From contig NZ_JABUZG010000038.1 of the NCBI RefSeq assembly GCF_014897815.1, forward strand, positions 1 to 64,000: a stretch of DNA of 64,000 nucleotides, in the 5' to 3' direction. The translations under genes and the position numbers were made by a program. A model generated the notes under the pieces. That model was not told the origin of the DNA. It worked only from the letters and a program-made list of their open reading frames with translations, and made no database searches. Source of the DNA: Psychrobacter sp. PG1. GTDB taxonomy: Bacteria; Pseudomonadota; Gammaproteobacteria; Pseudomonadales; Moraxellaceae. This document shows positions 8,082 through 17,990 of this stretch, piece after piece (the stretch's first letter is position 1; each line of letters opens with the position of its first letter).

Positions 8082-9759
8082 AGACCTTCTCCTTAAAGGG
8101 GGCGATACCAACGCGGTCAATCACGTCACCAAAACCCTCAACATCTTGTTCGTTAGTGCCGCGTATATCGAGATACACATCTAAAATGGTTTGTAGCGTG
8201 CTGGCCACATCATCCGCTGGCACCGCTTTTCCTAAGATTTTGCCCAATTTGGCGTCATTACTAGAGTTACCGCCAAGGCTAATCTGATACCAGTGCTCGC
8301 CTTTTTTGTCCACACCCAAGATGCCGATATCACCTGTGTGATGATGGGCGCAAGCATTCATGCAGCCTGACATGTTTAGGCGAATATCACCAAGATCATA
8401 CAAGTAATCTAAATCATCAAACTGCTTTTCGATTTGTTCAGCGATGTTATGCGTCGTTGCATTGGCAAGCGAGCAGTAGTCCCAACCTGGGCAGACAATC
8501 ATGTCAGTTAAGGTGTTGATATTGGCGCGCGCTAAATGCAATTCTGCTAGCTGCTGCCACAATTCATAAAGCTCATTGGTTTGCACATCAGCGAATACCA
8601 GATTTTGCTGATACGTACCGCGCAATTCACCAAAGCTATAACGATCAGACAAATCGGCAAGCGCATCCATTTGCGCATCACTCAAGTCACCTGATGGCAC
8701 ATAACGACCGTCCACCAGTCCGGCTTTTAAAGAGATCACTACCGCACGGTAACCGTCCACCTTATGTGCCACGGTGTTTTGCTTATACCAATCAGCGAAA
8801 TCTTTATTGTCTGCCAATTGTGCTTGCAACTCTGATTGTACTGCGAGCGCATCAAATGACTGATAATCAGGCATGCTAAAGTAGCTAGCAGCGGTGTCAA
8901 AATTCTCTTCAGTCAAGGTAAGCGGGCCATCTTTAGTATGTGCTTCCCACTCAGCCTCCACCAATTTGCCAAACTGATCGCCACCTAAGCTATCAACCAA
9001 AATTTTAATACGGGCTTTGTACTTGTTATCACGGCGACCATGCAAGTTATAAACGCGCAAAACGGCATCGAGATAGCTGAGTAAATGCTCGCGCGGTAAG
9101 AACTTGCGAATCGTTTTACCAATAATAGGCGTACGCCCGAGGCCACCACCAACGATCACTTCAAAGCCAAGCTCGCCTGCGTCATTGGTAACGACGTGCA
9201 GACCCACATCATGTACTTGTGTCGCAGCGCGATCCGCTTCGGTACCGATGACTGCAATTTTAAATTTACGCGGTAAAAAGGCAAACTCAGGATGAAAGGT
9301 TGACCACTGACGGATAATCTCACAATAGGGACGTGGATCAGCGATTTCTTCTTTATGAATACCAGCATATGGATCGGTGGTTGTGTTACGAATACAGTTG
9401 CCCGAGGTTTGGATCGAGTGCATCTGTACTGATGCCAGCTCTGCCAAAATATCTGGCACGTCTTCTAGCTTTGGCCAATTCAGCTGAATATTGGTACGGG
9501 TAGTGAAGTGTCCATAACCTCTATCATATTTACGGGCAATCTCAGCCAATTTTCGCAATTGGTAGCTGGCAAGTAGCCCGTAAGGAATAGCGATACGCAA
9601 CATCGGTGCATAACGCTGAATATAAAGGCCGTTTTGTAATCGCAGCGGCAAAAACTGCTCTTCTGGCAGCTCACCTGCCAAAAACCGCTCGGTTTGGTCG
9701 CGAAATTGGGCAACTCGTTCCTCTACCAAAGTCTGGTCAGCGTAATTATATTGATACAT
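8074..9759 (-). CDS. cysI: Assimilatory sulfite (nitrite) reductase hemoprotein
   Basis: A 561-residue siroheme/[4Fe-4S] enzyme performing six-electron reduction of sulfite to sulfide. The cluster and siroheme ligands are visible as C423-x5-C429 (CPGWDYC) and C466-x3-C470 (CMNAC) near the C terminus. Both duplicated ferredoxin-like and siroheme half-domains are present, with GNCIRNTTTDPYAG in the first half. No flavin/FNR-type subunit gene (cysJ) adjoins it, so the electron donor is probably ferredoxin or another partner encoded elsewhere. It is the first gene of the operon, with divergent sat about 340 bp away. Its siroheme would come from CysG. Confidence 0.93.
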   Translation of the reverse strand: MYQYNYADQTLVEERVAQFRDQTERFLAGELPEEQFLPLRLQNGLYIQRYAPMLRIAIPYGLLASYQLRKLAEIARKYDRGYGHFTTRTNIQLNWPKLEDVPDILAELASVQMHSIQTSGNCIRNTTTDPYAGIHKEEIADPRPYCEIIRQWSTFHPEFAFLPRKFKIAVIGTEADRAATQVHDVGLHVVTNDAGELGFEVIVGGGLGRTPIIGKTIRKFLPREHLLSYLDAVLRVYNLHGRRDNKYKARIKILVDSLGGDQFGKLVEAEWEAHTKDGPLTLTEENFDTAASYFSMPDYQSFDALAVQSELQAQLADNKDFADWYKQNTVAHKVDGYRAVVISLKAGLVDGRYVPSGDLSDAQMDALADLSDRYSFGELRGTYQQNLVFADVQTNELYELWQQLAELHLARANINTLTDMIVCPGWDYCSLANATTHNIAEQIEKQFDDLDYLYDLGDIRLNMSGCMNACAHHHTGDIGILGVDKKGEHWYQISLGGNSSNDAKLGKILGKAVPADDVASTLQTILDVYLDIRGTNEQDVEGFGDVIDRVGIAPFKEKVYG

Positions 9760-10102
9760 GACGTAATCTCAGTTTTGTTTTTAATCTTAAAATCAGCGAC
9801 GAAAATGATTTGCGTGTGTAATAGGTTTTATTGCCGTTCGCAATGTAAATAATTCAGCTATACATCATATAAGCTTGTACCCAGAAACATAAATTCCTTT
9901 CAGACATATCCATATCCAAACACAGCATAAATTTTCATAACGAAAGTTAGGTAGCCTATGCGTATCAAATTTAATGCCCAGTCGCTAGTACGCTACTTAT
10001 TATCTAGCGACGGCTTTCTTCTCAGTTTTGTACATTTAATCGCTTTTGCATTTTTGCTCATCTCTTCCAACCATTCTTTTTATAAGAGGTTTTAATAACT
10101 AT
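9760..10102. promoter_or_regulatory. Divergent control region between cysI operon and sat
   Basis: These 343 bp separate the divergent sulfite/PAPS reductase operon and sat and must hold both promoters. AT-rich blocks are present but I could not assign a CysB site or clear -35/-10 pairs with confidence. No small gene is apparent. Confidence 0.4.
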
Positions 10103-11365
10103 ATGTCTCAAACTCAAAGCCAAACCCAATCACAATTCAAATCAAAGCTGGTTCCACCACATGGTAGTGCAGAGCTTAAGCCACTATTATTAAACGGTGC
10201 AGCACGTGATCAAGCATTAGAGCTTGCCAGCACATTGCCGACCATCACTCTAAGCTCACGTGAGCGTGGTGATTTAATCATGTTCGGTATTGGTGGTTTT
10301 ACTCCGTTAAATGGTTTTATGAATCAAGCGGACTGGCAGGGCGTGGTAGACAACATGCGTCTGCAAAGCGGTGAAAACGCTGGCTTGTTTTGGCCAATTC
10401 CTATCACTTTGTCTGCGCCAAAAGAAACTGCGGATAATTTGAGTCAAGGCGACAAAGTGGCATTGGTCGCACAAGATGGCGAAGTTATGGGCATCTTAAC
10501 AGTAGAAGAGACCTATACCATTGATAAAGAACACGAGTGTCAGCAAGTATTTACCACCACAGATCCAGAGCATCCAGGCGTCCAGCAAGTGTTGGATCAA
10601 GATGAGGTCAATATTGCAGGTAGCGTAGAAGTACTGAGCGAAGGCGAGTTCCCAACGCGTTATCCTGGTATCTATAAAACGCCCGCGCAAACACGTCAAA
10701 TCTTTGAAGAGAAAAACTGGAAGACTGTGGCGGCTTTCCAAACGCGTAACCCGATGCACCGCTCACATGAATATCTGGCCAAAATCGCAATTGAGATCTG
10801 CGATGGTGTACTGATTCATTCATTATTAGGCGCATTGAAACCTGGCGACATCCCAGCAGAAGTCCGTCAAGAAGCCATCAAAACCTTGATTGATAATTAC
10901 TTCAAGCAAGACACGGTGATTCAAGCAGGTTATCCATTAGATATGCGCTATGCTGGTCCACGTGAAGCCTTATTACATGCGTTATTCCGCCAAAACTATG
11001 GCTGTAGCCATCTGATTGTTGGTCGTGACCATGCGGGTGTCGGCGATTACTACGGTGCGTTTGATGCGCAAACGATTTTTGAGCACGTTGGTAAAGATGA
11101 CCTTATCACTCAGCCGCTCAAAATTGGCTGGACGTTCTGGTGTAATGCTTGTAATGCGATGGCCTCTGACAAGACTTGCCCGCATGACGCCTCTGAACAC
11201 GTTAAAGTGTCAGGTACTAAGCTGCGTAAAGCACTATCGGAAGATGAAGATGTACCAGATAACTTTAGTCGCCCAGAAGTATTACAGATTTTGCGTGACT
11301 ACTATGCTGGCATCGCAAAAGAAGAGCGTGCTGAGGTTAAATTAACGGGTGCATCTGCCGTATAA
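10103..11365 (+). CDS. sat: Sulfate adenylyltransferase (single-chain ATP sulfurylase)
   Basis: A cytoplasmic enzyme making APS and pyrophosphate from sulfate and ATP, the first step after import. The 420-residue product has the nucleotide-binding [11 protein letters not shown] motif at residues 213-223 and GRDHAG at 307-312, and a zinc-type cluster CNAC near the C terminus. This is the homo-oligomeric Sat type, not the CysD/CysN GTPase-coupled type, and there is no fused APS kinase domain. The start is the ATG at 10103 (MSQTQSQT), with AAGAGG about 14 bp upstream. An in-frame ATG at 10046 would add 19 unrelated residues. It ends at the 11408-11448 terminator. Confidence 0.93.
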   Translation: MSQTQSQTQSQFKSKLVPPHGSAELKPLLLNGAARDQALELASTLPTITLSSRERGDLIMFGIGGFTPLNGFMNQADWQGVVDNMRLQSGENAGLFWPIPITLSAPKETADNLSQGDKVALVAQDGEVMGILTVEETYTIDKEHECQQVFTTTDPEHPGVQQVLDQDEVNIAGSVEVLSEGEFPTRYPGIYKTPAQTRQIFEEKNWKTVAAFQTRNPMHRSHEYLAKIAIEICDGVLIHSLLGALKPGDIPAEVRQEAIKTLIDNYFKQDTVIQAGYPLDMRYAGPREALLHALFRQNYGCSHLIVGRDHAGVGDYYGAFDAQTIFEHVGKDDLITQPLKIGWTFWCNACNAMASDKTCPHDASEHVKVSGTKLRKALSEDEDVPDNFSRPEVLQILRDYYAGIAKEERAEVKLTGASAV

Positions 11366-11407
11366 AAACTGATCATCAGTATAAAAAACTTGTACTAAGC
11401 CAGTCGT

Positions 11408-11448
11408 AAAAAAGGTGTCAGACTTATAGTCTGGCACCTTTTTGTTTT
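11408..11448. terminator. Terminator after sat
   Basis: The inverted repeat AAAGGTGTCAGAC / GTCTGGCACCTTT has a short loop and T-run and follows sat by about 40 bp. The A-run before it makes it usable from the convergent lipoprotein gene too. Confidence 0.8.
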
Positions 11449-11499
11449 TATCACTATTTTTAAAATGGAAAACAACTTAACGCATACTAGCGCTGTCTC

Positions 11500-12042
11500 T
11501 TAAATATCTAAACCTGCTGCCAGCTTTTTATATTCTCCCGCAAGCGAGCCTCCACCTGAGCAAAAATAGTTCAGTGCATATTTATCTGGGCTGTCGATGA
11601 TGAGGGTGTCGCCCTTAAACTGGAAAAAAGCAGTGCTGTCATTTACTTTTGCCTGAAAAATCGTACCGTGAGCAGTATCTTGGCCCATTAATGTCGCCTT
11701 ACCATCGAAATGACCAGTAGGTTTTTTGATATCGCTGCGTGAGCGAACTTTAATGTCAATCTGTCGATCACCATCTGCTCGTACCATCACGCCAACCCAA
11801 TCATAGCCTTGTGCTCGTTTGTCGTAGTCGGCAGTAGCGTAATCCGCTGAAACCTTGTCTCCAAGAATATTGTTGTTACTCACTGGCATGGCTAGTGTTT
11901 CACTAGTGACTATTTTAACAGTGCTGTGGCTATCACTATTCACCGTAGGCGACATACTATTACAGCCTGTTAAAGCAGCTAGGGTAGCGGTCATAATTAT
12001 TAGCCCTACAATAGAACGAAATTGACGGTATGAAGTATTCAT
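11500..12042 (-). CDS. Putative lipoprotein of unknown function
   Basis: About 180 residues. The N terminus is a lipoprotein signal: MNTSYRQFRS, a hydrophobic core, then the lipobox LTGC. The mature part is polar with no recognisable catalytic motif; a stretch VRSRSDIKKPTGHFDGK suggests a small beta-rich domain. I chose the ATG at 12042 because it places the positive residues directly before the hydrophobic core; an upstream in-frame ATG at 12081 adds 13 residues. It sits between sat and the first sulfate-binding protein on the opposite strand. A role in sulfate uptake is possible only by proximity. Confidence 0.6.
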   Translation of the reverse strand: MNTSYRQFRSIVGLIIMTATLAALTGCNSMSPTVNSDSHSTVKIVTSETLAMPVSNNNILGDKVSADYATADYDKRAQGYDWVGVMVRADGDRQIDIKVRSRSDIKKPTGHFDGKATLMGQDTAHGTIFQAKVNDSTAFFQFKGDTLIIDSPDKYALNYFCSGGGSLAGEYKKLAAGLDI

Positions 12043-12412
12043 ATAAGGGCCTTTGGTCAAGTAGGAGGGTAAGGTTTGCATAGTAGCGAGATGATAAAAG
12101 GATTATTGATACAATAAGCTTTATGACGTACAAATAATGGTACAGCCTACCCAAGTCATAGTCTACTTAATAAACCTGTCAGCAACTACTCAACCCATTT
12201 TGTTCTTAATAATGCAAAACGAATGCAAAACGATTGCTCTTATCACTTATGCCAACTTCACTAGTCGATAAGCTAATTCGTCACTAAGCGTTTGCTATTT
12301 ATGCTGCTAGCATAGCTTGCATCATCCCGACAACCGAACTCAAAAAATTGTAGGCTCTGTGATGATGGTCAAGATTTTGACAAACGCTTCTAATACTTTT
12401 ATCGAGAGCATC
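12043..12412. promoter_or_regulatory. Divergent intergenic region upstream of the first sulfate-binding protein
   Basis: A 370-bp gap between the divergent lipoprotein and sulfate-binding-protein genes. It contains a short direct repeat (AATGCAAAACGA twice near 12210-12235). I see no gene. Promoters for both directions are expected but not assignable by eye. Confidence 0.3.
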
Positions 12413-13540
12413 ATGCAAAAAAAATTCCAACAAATTAGCATTGCTAGCATTCAATCAACTAATAATAAGCCTGTAAAAGCGCGTGTACTTGCCACCAGCG
12501 GCATGCTCGCAGCAGCGATGATAATGACAGGCTGCAGTCCAACCGAAGCGACGCAAGATGACGCGGCAAATAATGCCAGTGGCGAGACGCAAGATGTCAA
12601 TCTACTCAATGTCTCTTATGATGTGTCTCGCGATTTTTATAGAGACTATAACGAGTTGTTTAGTACCGAGTATCTCAGAACCCATCCAGACAGCGAGGTA
12701 AAGGTTAACCAATCGCATGGTGGGTCTAGTAAGCAAGCGCTATCTGTTGCCAATGGTTTACAGGCTGATGTGGTTACTTTCAACCAAGAAACTGACATGA
12801 ATTTATTGGTTGAAAAAGGCTTGGTCGCTGCTGACTGGCAGCAAGCACTACCAAATAATGCCGTACCGTACACCAGCACCATGGTGCTACTGGTCCGCGC
12901 TGGTAATCCAAAAAATATCAAAGACTGGTCAGATTTGGCCCGTAATGATATCGATGTGGTCATCCCGAACCCGAAAACCAGTGGCACGGCGCGTTATGCC
13001 TTCTTAGGTGCCTACGGTTATGGTTTGCACCAATTCAAAGAAAACAGTAATGAAAACCCTGTAAAAACCAATGACTTTATCAAAAAGCTGCTGGCAAATG
13101 TGGTCACTTATGACAATGGGGCGCGCGCTGCGACGACCAGCTTTACTCAGCGTGGTCTAGGTGATGTGTTGATCACGACCGAAAACGAAGCACATTTGAC
13201 TGCCCAGCAATTTGCCAAAGGACAGGTCAATATCGTTTATCCCAGTTATTCTATTGTGATTGCCAACCCAGTGGCGGTCGTAACAGCCGTCACTGACAAG
13301 GGCGGCAAGACGGCAGCGGCGAATGCTTACCTAAAAGGCTTATGGGACACCCCAGCACAAGAGCTCATGGCAGAGATGTATATGCGTCCAAGTAACCCAC
13401 AAGTGCTGGCAGCTCACAAAGCAACCTTGCCTGATATTGAGACTTTTGAGCCAGTAGCAGTATTTGGTTCTTGGGAGCAGATTATGGACACTTTCTTTGT
13501 CGATGGTGGGCGTTTTGATCAGCTGGCAAGAGTGAAGTAG
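12413..13540 (+). CDS. Sulfate-binding protein, copy 1 (lipoprotein)
   Basis: The periplasmic substrate-binding component of a sulfate/thiosulfate ABC importer, of the Sbp/CysP family. The family signature NVSYDVSRDFYRDYN lies near the mature N terminus, followed by QSHGGSSKQALSVANGL, the anion-binding block. The precursor has a lipobox MTGC, so it is membrane-tethered rather than free as in E. coli. I favour the ATG at 12413; in-frame ATGs at 12317, 12362 and 12365 would extend the signal region. It is followed 250 bp later by a closely similar paralogue. The importer channel and ATPase are encoded at 15168-17841. Confidence 0.88.
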   Translation: MQKKFQQISIASIQSTNNKPVKARVLATSGMLAAAMIMTGCSPTEATQDDAANNASGETQDVNLLNVSYDVSRDFYRDYNELFSTEYLRTHPDSEVKVNQSHGGSSKQALSVANGLQADVVTFNQETDMNLLVEKGLVAADWQQALPNNAVPYTSTMVLLVRAGNPKNIKDWSDLARNDIDVVIPNPKTSGTARYAFLGAYGYGLHQFKENSNENPVKTNDFIKKLLANVVTYDNGARAATTSFTQRGLGDVLITTENEAHLTAQQFAKGQVNIVYPSYSIVIANPVAVVTAVTDKGGKTAAANAYLKGLWDTPAQELMAEMYMRPSNPQVLAAHKATLPDIETFEPVAVFGSWEQIMDTFFVDGGRFDQLARVK

Positions 13541-13789
13541 GGAGCCTTTATCAAGAGATCGTCAATGACCTGATACATGCTCAAAGTGCTCAATTTGTAT
13601 GAGCCAGAGCGGGTAGTTAGTAGGGTGTCAGCCTTATGTGTTAACGATACTATTTAAGTAATTGATAACCTTGTGTTTATCCCTTTGTTATTCCATTTTG
13701 GCAATAACATACGCATATTCATCATTAAACATAATAAGATGGCACTGTTAGCATACTTGCATTACTTAACAGATACCTTTGAGGAATTT

Positions 13790-14884
13790 ATGACATACGC
13801 TTTGCACTATCAACAAAAAAGTAAAAAACGTCACGTCTTGAGCATTGCAGGCGTTGCATTAACCTTAGGGCTGGCTGGCTGTAGCAATAGCGAGACAGAA
13901 ACGACTGCTAATGCAGATGGCACCGCTGCCACAGAAGGTCAAAATATTGAGCTACTGAACGTCTCATATGATGTGGCACGTGACTTTTATAAAGACTACA
14001 ACCCATTATTCGTTGAGCATTATAAAGCTGAAAATCCAAACAGCAATATTCTAATCAAGCAGTCACATGGTGGCTCAAGCAAACAAGCGCTGTCGGTTGC
14101 CAATGGTCTGCAAGCAGATGTCGCTACCATGAACCAAGGCTCTGATATTGAGCTGCTTGAGAAAAAAGGTTTGGTTGAATCAGATTGGGAAAGTAAATTC
14201 CCAGACAATGCCGTGCCTTTTACCAGTACCATCGTATTCTTAGTCCGTAAAGACAATCCAAAAGGCATCAATGACTGGGAAGATTTGACCAAAGAAGGCG
14301 TTGAGATCGTCATGGCCAATCCAAAAGTGACGGGTAATGGTCGTTATGCGTTCTTGGGCGCTTATGGTTATGGCTTACATGCTTTTGATAAAAACGAGGC
14401 CAGTGCCAAAAACTACGTGAAAGACATGCTTAAAAACGTCAAAGTTTATGAAAATGGCGGGCGCGCCGCGACCACCACTTTCGTTCAACGTGGTATTGGT
14501 GATGTCCTAGTGACTTTTGAAAATGAAGCCAACCTTGCCGCCACTGATTTCGGTGCGGGTAAAGTAGATATCGTTTATCCTAAATACTCTATTAAATCAG
14601 AAAGCCCTGTTGCGATTGTCAAGTCAGTGACAGATAAAAAAGGCACAACGGATGCCGCAAAAGCTTATCTTGACTACTTATGGAGCGAGCCTGCCCAGCA
14701 GCTAGCAGCCAATCTATACTTGCGTCCTAGCGTCAAAAGCGTCCTTGATAAAAATGGTGATAAATTACCACCAATCGAAACCTTCCGTCCAAATGATGCC
14801 TTTGGCACGTGGGATGAAATCATGGGTACCTACTTCAGCGATGGCGGTGTATTCGACCAGCTAGCCATTAACGCACCGCAGTAA
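13790..14884 (+). CDS. Sulfate-binding protein, copy 2 (lipoprotein)
   Basis: A second Sbp/CysP-family binding protein of 364 residues. It shares with copy 1 the NVSYDVARDFYKDYN and QSHGGSSKQALSVANGL blocks and the C-terminal EPAQQLAANLYLRPS type segment. A lipobox LAGC follows a hydrophobic signal. The start at ATG 13790 is supported by GAGG 6 bp upstream. The two genes clearly arose by tandem duplication and have diverged, mainly in the signal peptides and acidic surface. It is the nearer of the two to cysT, so it is the likelier main partner of this importer; thiosulfate versus sulfate preference cannot be read. Confidence 0.9.
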   Translation: MTYALHYQQKSKKRHVLSIAGVALTLGLAGCSNSETETTANADGTAATEGQNIELLNVSYDVARDFYKDYNPLFVEHYKAENPNSNILIKQSHGGSSKQALSVANGLQADVATMNQGSDIELLEKKGLVESDWESKFPDNAVPFTSTIVFLVRKDNPKGINDWEDLTKEGVEIVMANPKVTGNGRYAFLGAYGYGLHAFDKNEASAKNYVKDMLKNVKVYENGGRAATTTFVQRGIGDVLVTFENEANLAATDFGAGKVDIVYPKYSIKSESPVAIVKSVTDKKGTTDAAKAYLDYLWSEPAQQLAANLYLRPSVKSVLDKNGDKLPPIETFRPNDAFGTWDEIMGTYFSDGGVFDQLAINAPQ

Positions 14885-14960
14885 TCACTTGCTAAGTGCA
14901 TAAGAGAAGCTACTGCGCTAGCAAATGCAGTCAGTCACACCGTTAGTCATGCAGAACCTT

Positions 14961-14995
14961 ATAAAGGACATGGTCATATACGCTATGTCCTTTAT
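14961..14995. terminator. Hairpin after the second sulfate-binding protein gene
   Basis: A perfect 11-bp inverted repeat, ATAAAGGACAT and its complement, with a 13-nt loop and no T-run. It could attenuate read-through into cysT or protect the binding-protein mRNA, which must be more abundant than the permease mRNA. Confidence 0.45.
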
Positions 14996-15167
14996 ACCGT
15001 AAGCACACTAATAACTACCTGATAGCATGGTTTTATGGACGACATCATCGTTAAATGCTTTCTGTTAAGTGCTCTTTTTAAGTATCAATAGTGAAAACCC
15101 ACGTGAAGCAATAACAATAAATAGTAATCATCGCTAAGTACGATTGGTTAGGCAATAGGACATCATT

Positions 15168-16052
15168 ATGAGTGCAAAAACATCTCCTGCCAGCGAAGCC
15201 CCTGCAAAAAAAGGGTGGTTAACACGTTTGCGCCAACGCAATGTGCTGCCAGGGTTCGGCCTGAGCATGGGTATCACGGTCTTTAGCTTGTCGCTACTGG
15301 TGGTATTACCGTTTGCCATGATGGCCTACACCACGACTCAGATGGGTTGGACTGGATTCTGGGAGACGATTAGTCAGCCGCAAGTCACTGCTGCTATCAA
15401 GCTAAGCTTATGGATGTCATTTTTGGCGATGCTGACCAACATGGTGTTTGGCACATTGGTCGCTTGGGTACTCGTACGCTACGAGTTCTGGGGTAAGTCG
15501 TTGATTAATGCGCTAGTTGATTTACCATTTGCATTACCAACGGCGGTCACGGGCATTTCGCTTGCGACCCTTTATGCCCCTAATGGTTTGATTGGTCAGT
15601 GGTTTGATAAATTTGGCATTCAGGTCGCCTTTACACCTATAGGTATTTGGCTCGCCTTGGTTGTGGTCAGTTTCCCCTTTATTGTCCGTGCGGTACAGCC
15701 TGTACTCGCTGAGCTATCGGTCGAATTTGAAGAGGCAGCCGCGGTATTGGGCGCCAATCGTTTTACGACGTTTCGCAAAGTAATTTTGCCAGAGCTTTTG
15801 CCCGCTTTACTCATGGGTGCAGGCATGATGTTTGCTCGTGCCACTGGCGAGTACGGTTCGGTTATCTTTATCGCTGGCAATATCCCCATGCAATCAGAGA
15901 TTTTACCGCTCATTATTATTAGTAAACTAGAGCAGTTTGATGTTCAAGGGGCTTCTGCGGTTGCATTATTTATGCTACTGATCTCATTTGTGATCTTATT
16001 GACCATTAACATTGTGCAGTGGAAACTGTCGCGCCGTGTAGGAGCTCGCTAA
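15168..16052 (+). CDS. cysT: Sulfate/thiosulfate ABC transporter permease CysT
   Basis: An inner-membrane permease of 294 residues with about six to seven transmembrane segments and the cytoplasmic EAA loop (EEAAAVLGANRFTTFRKVILPELLP) that docks on CysA. The motif FARATGEYGSVIFIAGN is typical of CysT/CysU. The start is the ATG at 15168 with no strong ribosome binding site. It overlaps cysW by one base (TAATG), so the two are coupled. It works with CysW, CysA and one or both binding proteins upstream. Confidence 0.93.
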   Translation: MSAKTSPASEAPAKKGWLTRLRQRNVLPGFGLSMGITVFSLSLLVVLPFAMMAYTTTQMGWTGFWETISQPQVTAAIKLSLWMSFLAMLTNMVFGTLVAWVLVRYEFWGKSLINALVDLPFALPTAVTGISLATLYAPNGLIGQWFDKFGIQVAFTPIGIWLALVVVSFPFIVRAVQPVLAELSVEFEEAAAVLGANRFTTFRKVILPELLPALLMGAGMMFARATGEYGSVIFIAGNIPMQSEILPLIIISKLEQFDVQGASAVALFMLLISFVILLTINIVQWKLSRRVGAR

Positions 16053-17008
16053 TGCAAATATCTAATAGCTATGACTACCAGAGCAATGCAGCGACTAAAG
16101 ATACGCCATGGATACGCCTTACCTTTATCGTCATCGCAGTGCTATTTATGGTCATCATGTTGGTCATTCCCTTGCTGGCTGTGTTCTATGAAGCCTTTAA
16201 AGGTGGCTGGCAGTTGTATATTGCCTCGTTGGTTGACCCAGAAGCCCTGCAAGCCATTAAGCTGACGTTAATTACCGCGGCTATCGTCTTGCCGATTAAT
16301 ATGGTGATGGGTATCGCAATTGCATGGTTAGTGACGCGCTATCAGTTTAAAGGTAAGCAGCTGGTCACCACCTTGCTTGATCTGCCATTTTCAGTATCAC
16401 CCGTCGTTGCAGGTCTGATGTTTGTTTTACTATTCGGACTCAATTCCACCATTGGCGGCTGGCTTGAAAGCATGGGATTCCAAGTTATTTATGCGGTTCC
16501 AGGTATTGTATTGGCAACGCTGTTTGTTACTTTCCCTTTTGTAGCACGTGAGCTGATACCGCTGATGCAGACGCAAGGCGACTCTGAAGAGCAAGCGGCA
16601 TTGACCTTGGGCGCAACTGGTTGGCAGACGTTTTGGCATGTGACATTACCCAATATCAAATGGGCACTACTTTATGGTTTGATTTTGACCAATGCGCGGG
16701 CAATGGGTGAGTTTGGGGCGGTGAGTGTGGTATCTGGTCATATTCGTGGCGAGACCAACACCATGCCACTACTGGTTGAGATTGCTTACAATGATTATAA
16801 CTTTACCGCCGCTTTTGCCTTGTCAAGCCTACTTGCCGCGCTGGCGCTCGTGACGTTGCTTATTCAACAAGTCATGACTAAGCTACAAGAGCGCAAATTT
16901 GCCAAGTCCGAACGGCTGGCAAGTGTGCCTGAATTACTGGTAAGTGCCAACGCTACGAAGGCTACCAATACTACTGATGCAACAACCGCTGAAATTTCGG
17001 ATAAGTAA
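16052..17008 (+). CDS. cysW: Sulfate/thiosulfate ABC transporter permease CysW
   Basis: The second permease of the heterodimeric channel, 318 residues, with about six transmembrane segments and an EAA loop (EEQAALTLGATGWQTFWHVTLPNI). The segment NARAMGEFGAVSVVSGHIRGETNTMPL is characteristic of CysW. The start is the ATG at 16052 overlapping the cysT stop. The C-terminal tail is an Ala/Thr-rich extension beyond the last membrane helix, probably disordered. Confidence 0.93.
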   Translation: MQISNSYDYQSNAATKDTPWIRLTFIVIAVLFMVIMLVIPLLAVFYEAFKGGWQLYIASLVDPEALQAIKLTLITAAIVLPINMVMGIAIAWLVTRYQFKGKQLVTTLLDLPFSVSPVVAGLMFVLLFGLNSTIGGWLESMGFQVIYAVPGIVLATLFVTFPFVARELIPLMQTQGDSEEQAALTLGATGWQTFWHVTLPNIKWALLYGLILTNARAMGEFGAVSVVSGHIRGETNTMPLLVEIAYNDYNFTAAFALSSLLAALALVTLLIQQVMTKLQERKFAKSERLASVPELLVSANATKATNTTDATTAEISDK

Positions 17009-17118
17009 TACTATCTACACTTGGTCTGAAAGGGCTGGCATTAGATTTAATTTAATAATGTAAATGCGGTAACCAAAAAATCTGCCACCATACCAAAGAT
17101 ATAATAAGAGAACCCATT

Positions 17119-17841
17119 ATGAGCATCGAGATTCGCAACGTTAATAAAAAATTCGGTCAGTTTACCGCCTTAGATAATATCAATATCACCGTGCCGACTG
17201 GCAAGCTGACCACTTTACTGGGACCATCAGGCTGTGGCAAAACGACGTTGTTACGCATTATCGCCGGCTTAGAATATGCTGATTCAGGGCAGATATTGTT
17301 TGATGAGATGGATGTGACCAATACGCCAGTACAAAAGCGCCATATTGGCTTTATGTTTCAGCATTACGCATTGTTTCGTCATAAAAATATCGCCGATAAT
17401 GTCGCCTTTGGACTGACCTTGTTACCAAAGAATGAGCGGCCAAGTAAGGCAGATATCAATAAGCGCGTTGCTGAGCTATTAGACTTGGTGCAGTTACCAC
17501 AAGTTGCCAATGCTTATCCGCATCAATTATCAGGCGGTCAGCGTCAGCGGATTGCGCTGGCACGCGCCTTAGCAGTGAAGCCAAAATTATTGTTGCTCGA
17601 TGAGCCTTTTGGTGCACTCGATGCCAAGGTACGTAAAGAGCTGCGCACGTGGTTAAAGAACATCCACCATGAGCTTGGTATTACCAGTATCATGGTCACT
17701 CACGATCAAGAAGAAGCCCGCGCCGTCTCAGATGAGATCGTGGTCATGAATCAAGGGCGGGTAGAGCAGGTAGGCACATCGGAGGAGCTGATACACCAAC
17801 CAGCCAATGCGTTTATTAGTGATTTTTTAGATTTGGCATAG
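17119..17841 (+). CDS. cysA: Sulfate/thiosulfate ABC transporter ATPase CysA, short form
   Basis: The ATPase subunit energising CysTW. The Walker A motif GPSGCGKT is at residues 35-42, the LSGGQ signature at 137-141, Walker B LLLLDE at 157-162 and the H-loop in VTHDQEEA. At 240 residues it has only the nucleotide-binding domain and lacks the roughly 100-residue C-terminal regulatory/TOBE-like domain of typical CysA proteins. The gene ends cleanly after FISDFLDLA and is followed by a strong terminator, so it does not look truncated recently. It lies 110 bp after cysW and is the last gene of the unit. Confidence 0.9.
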   Translation: MSIEIRNVNKKFGQFTALDNINITVPTGKLTTLLGPSGCGKTTLLRIIAGLEYADSGQILFDEMDVTNTPVQKRHIGFMFQHYALFRHKNIADNVAFGLTLLPKNERPSKADINKRVAELLDLVQLPQVANAYPHQLSGGQRQRIALARALAVKPKLLLLDEPFGALDAKVRKELRTWLKNIHHELGITSIMVTHDQEEARAVSDEIVVMNQGRVEQVGTSEELIHQPANAFISDFLDLA

Positions 17842-17876
17842 TAAAATTTGGTGCAGTTCTTCTATTATCACCCATA

Positions 17877-17910
17877 AAAAAAGACCTACAATAAATAGGT
17901 CTTTTTTTAT
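17877..17910. terminator. Bidirectional terminator after cysA
   Basis: The inverted repeat AAAAGACCTA / TAGGTCTTTT is flanked by A- and T-runs on both sides, between cysA and the convergent ArsR-type gene. Confidence 0.85.
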
Positions 17911-17990
17911 GGGTTAAAGCAGGTCTCAATTTCATTTGGTATCTAGCGTTATTGAGATCAAATGTTGATAGCAATAATGCTAGATAGTCA

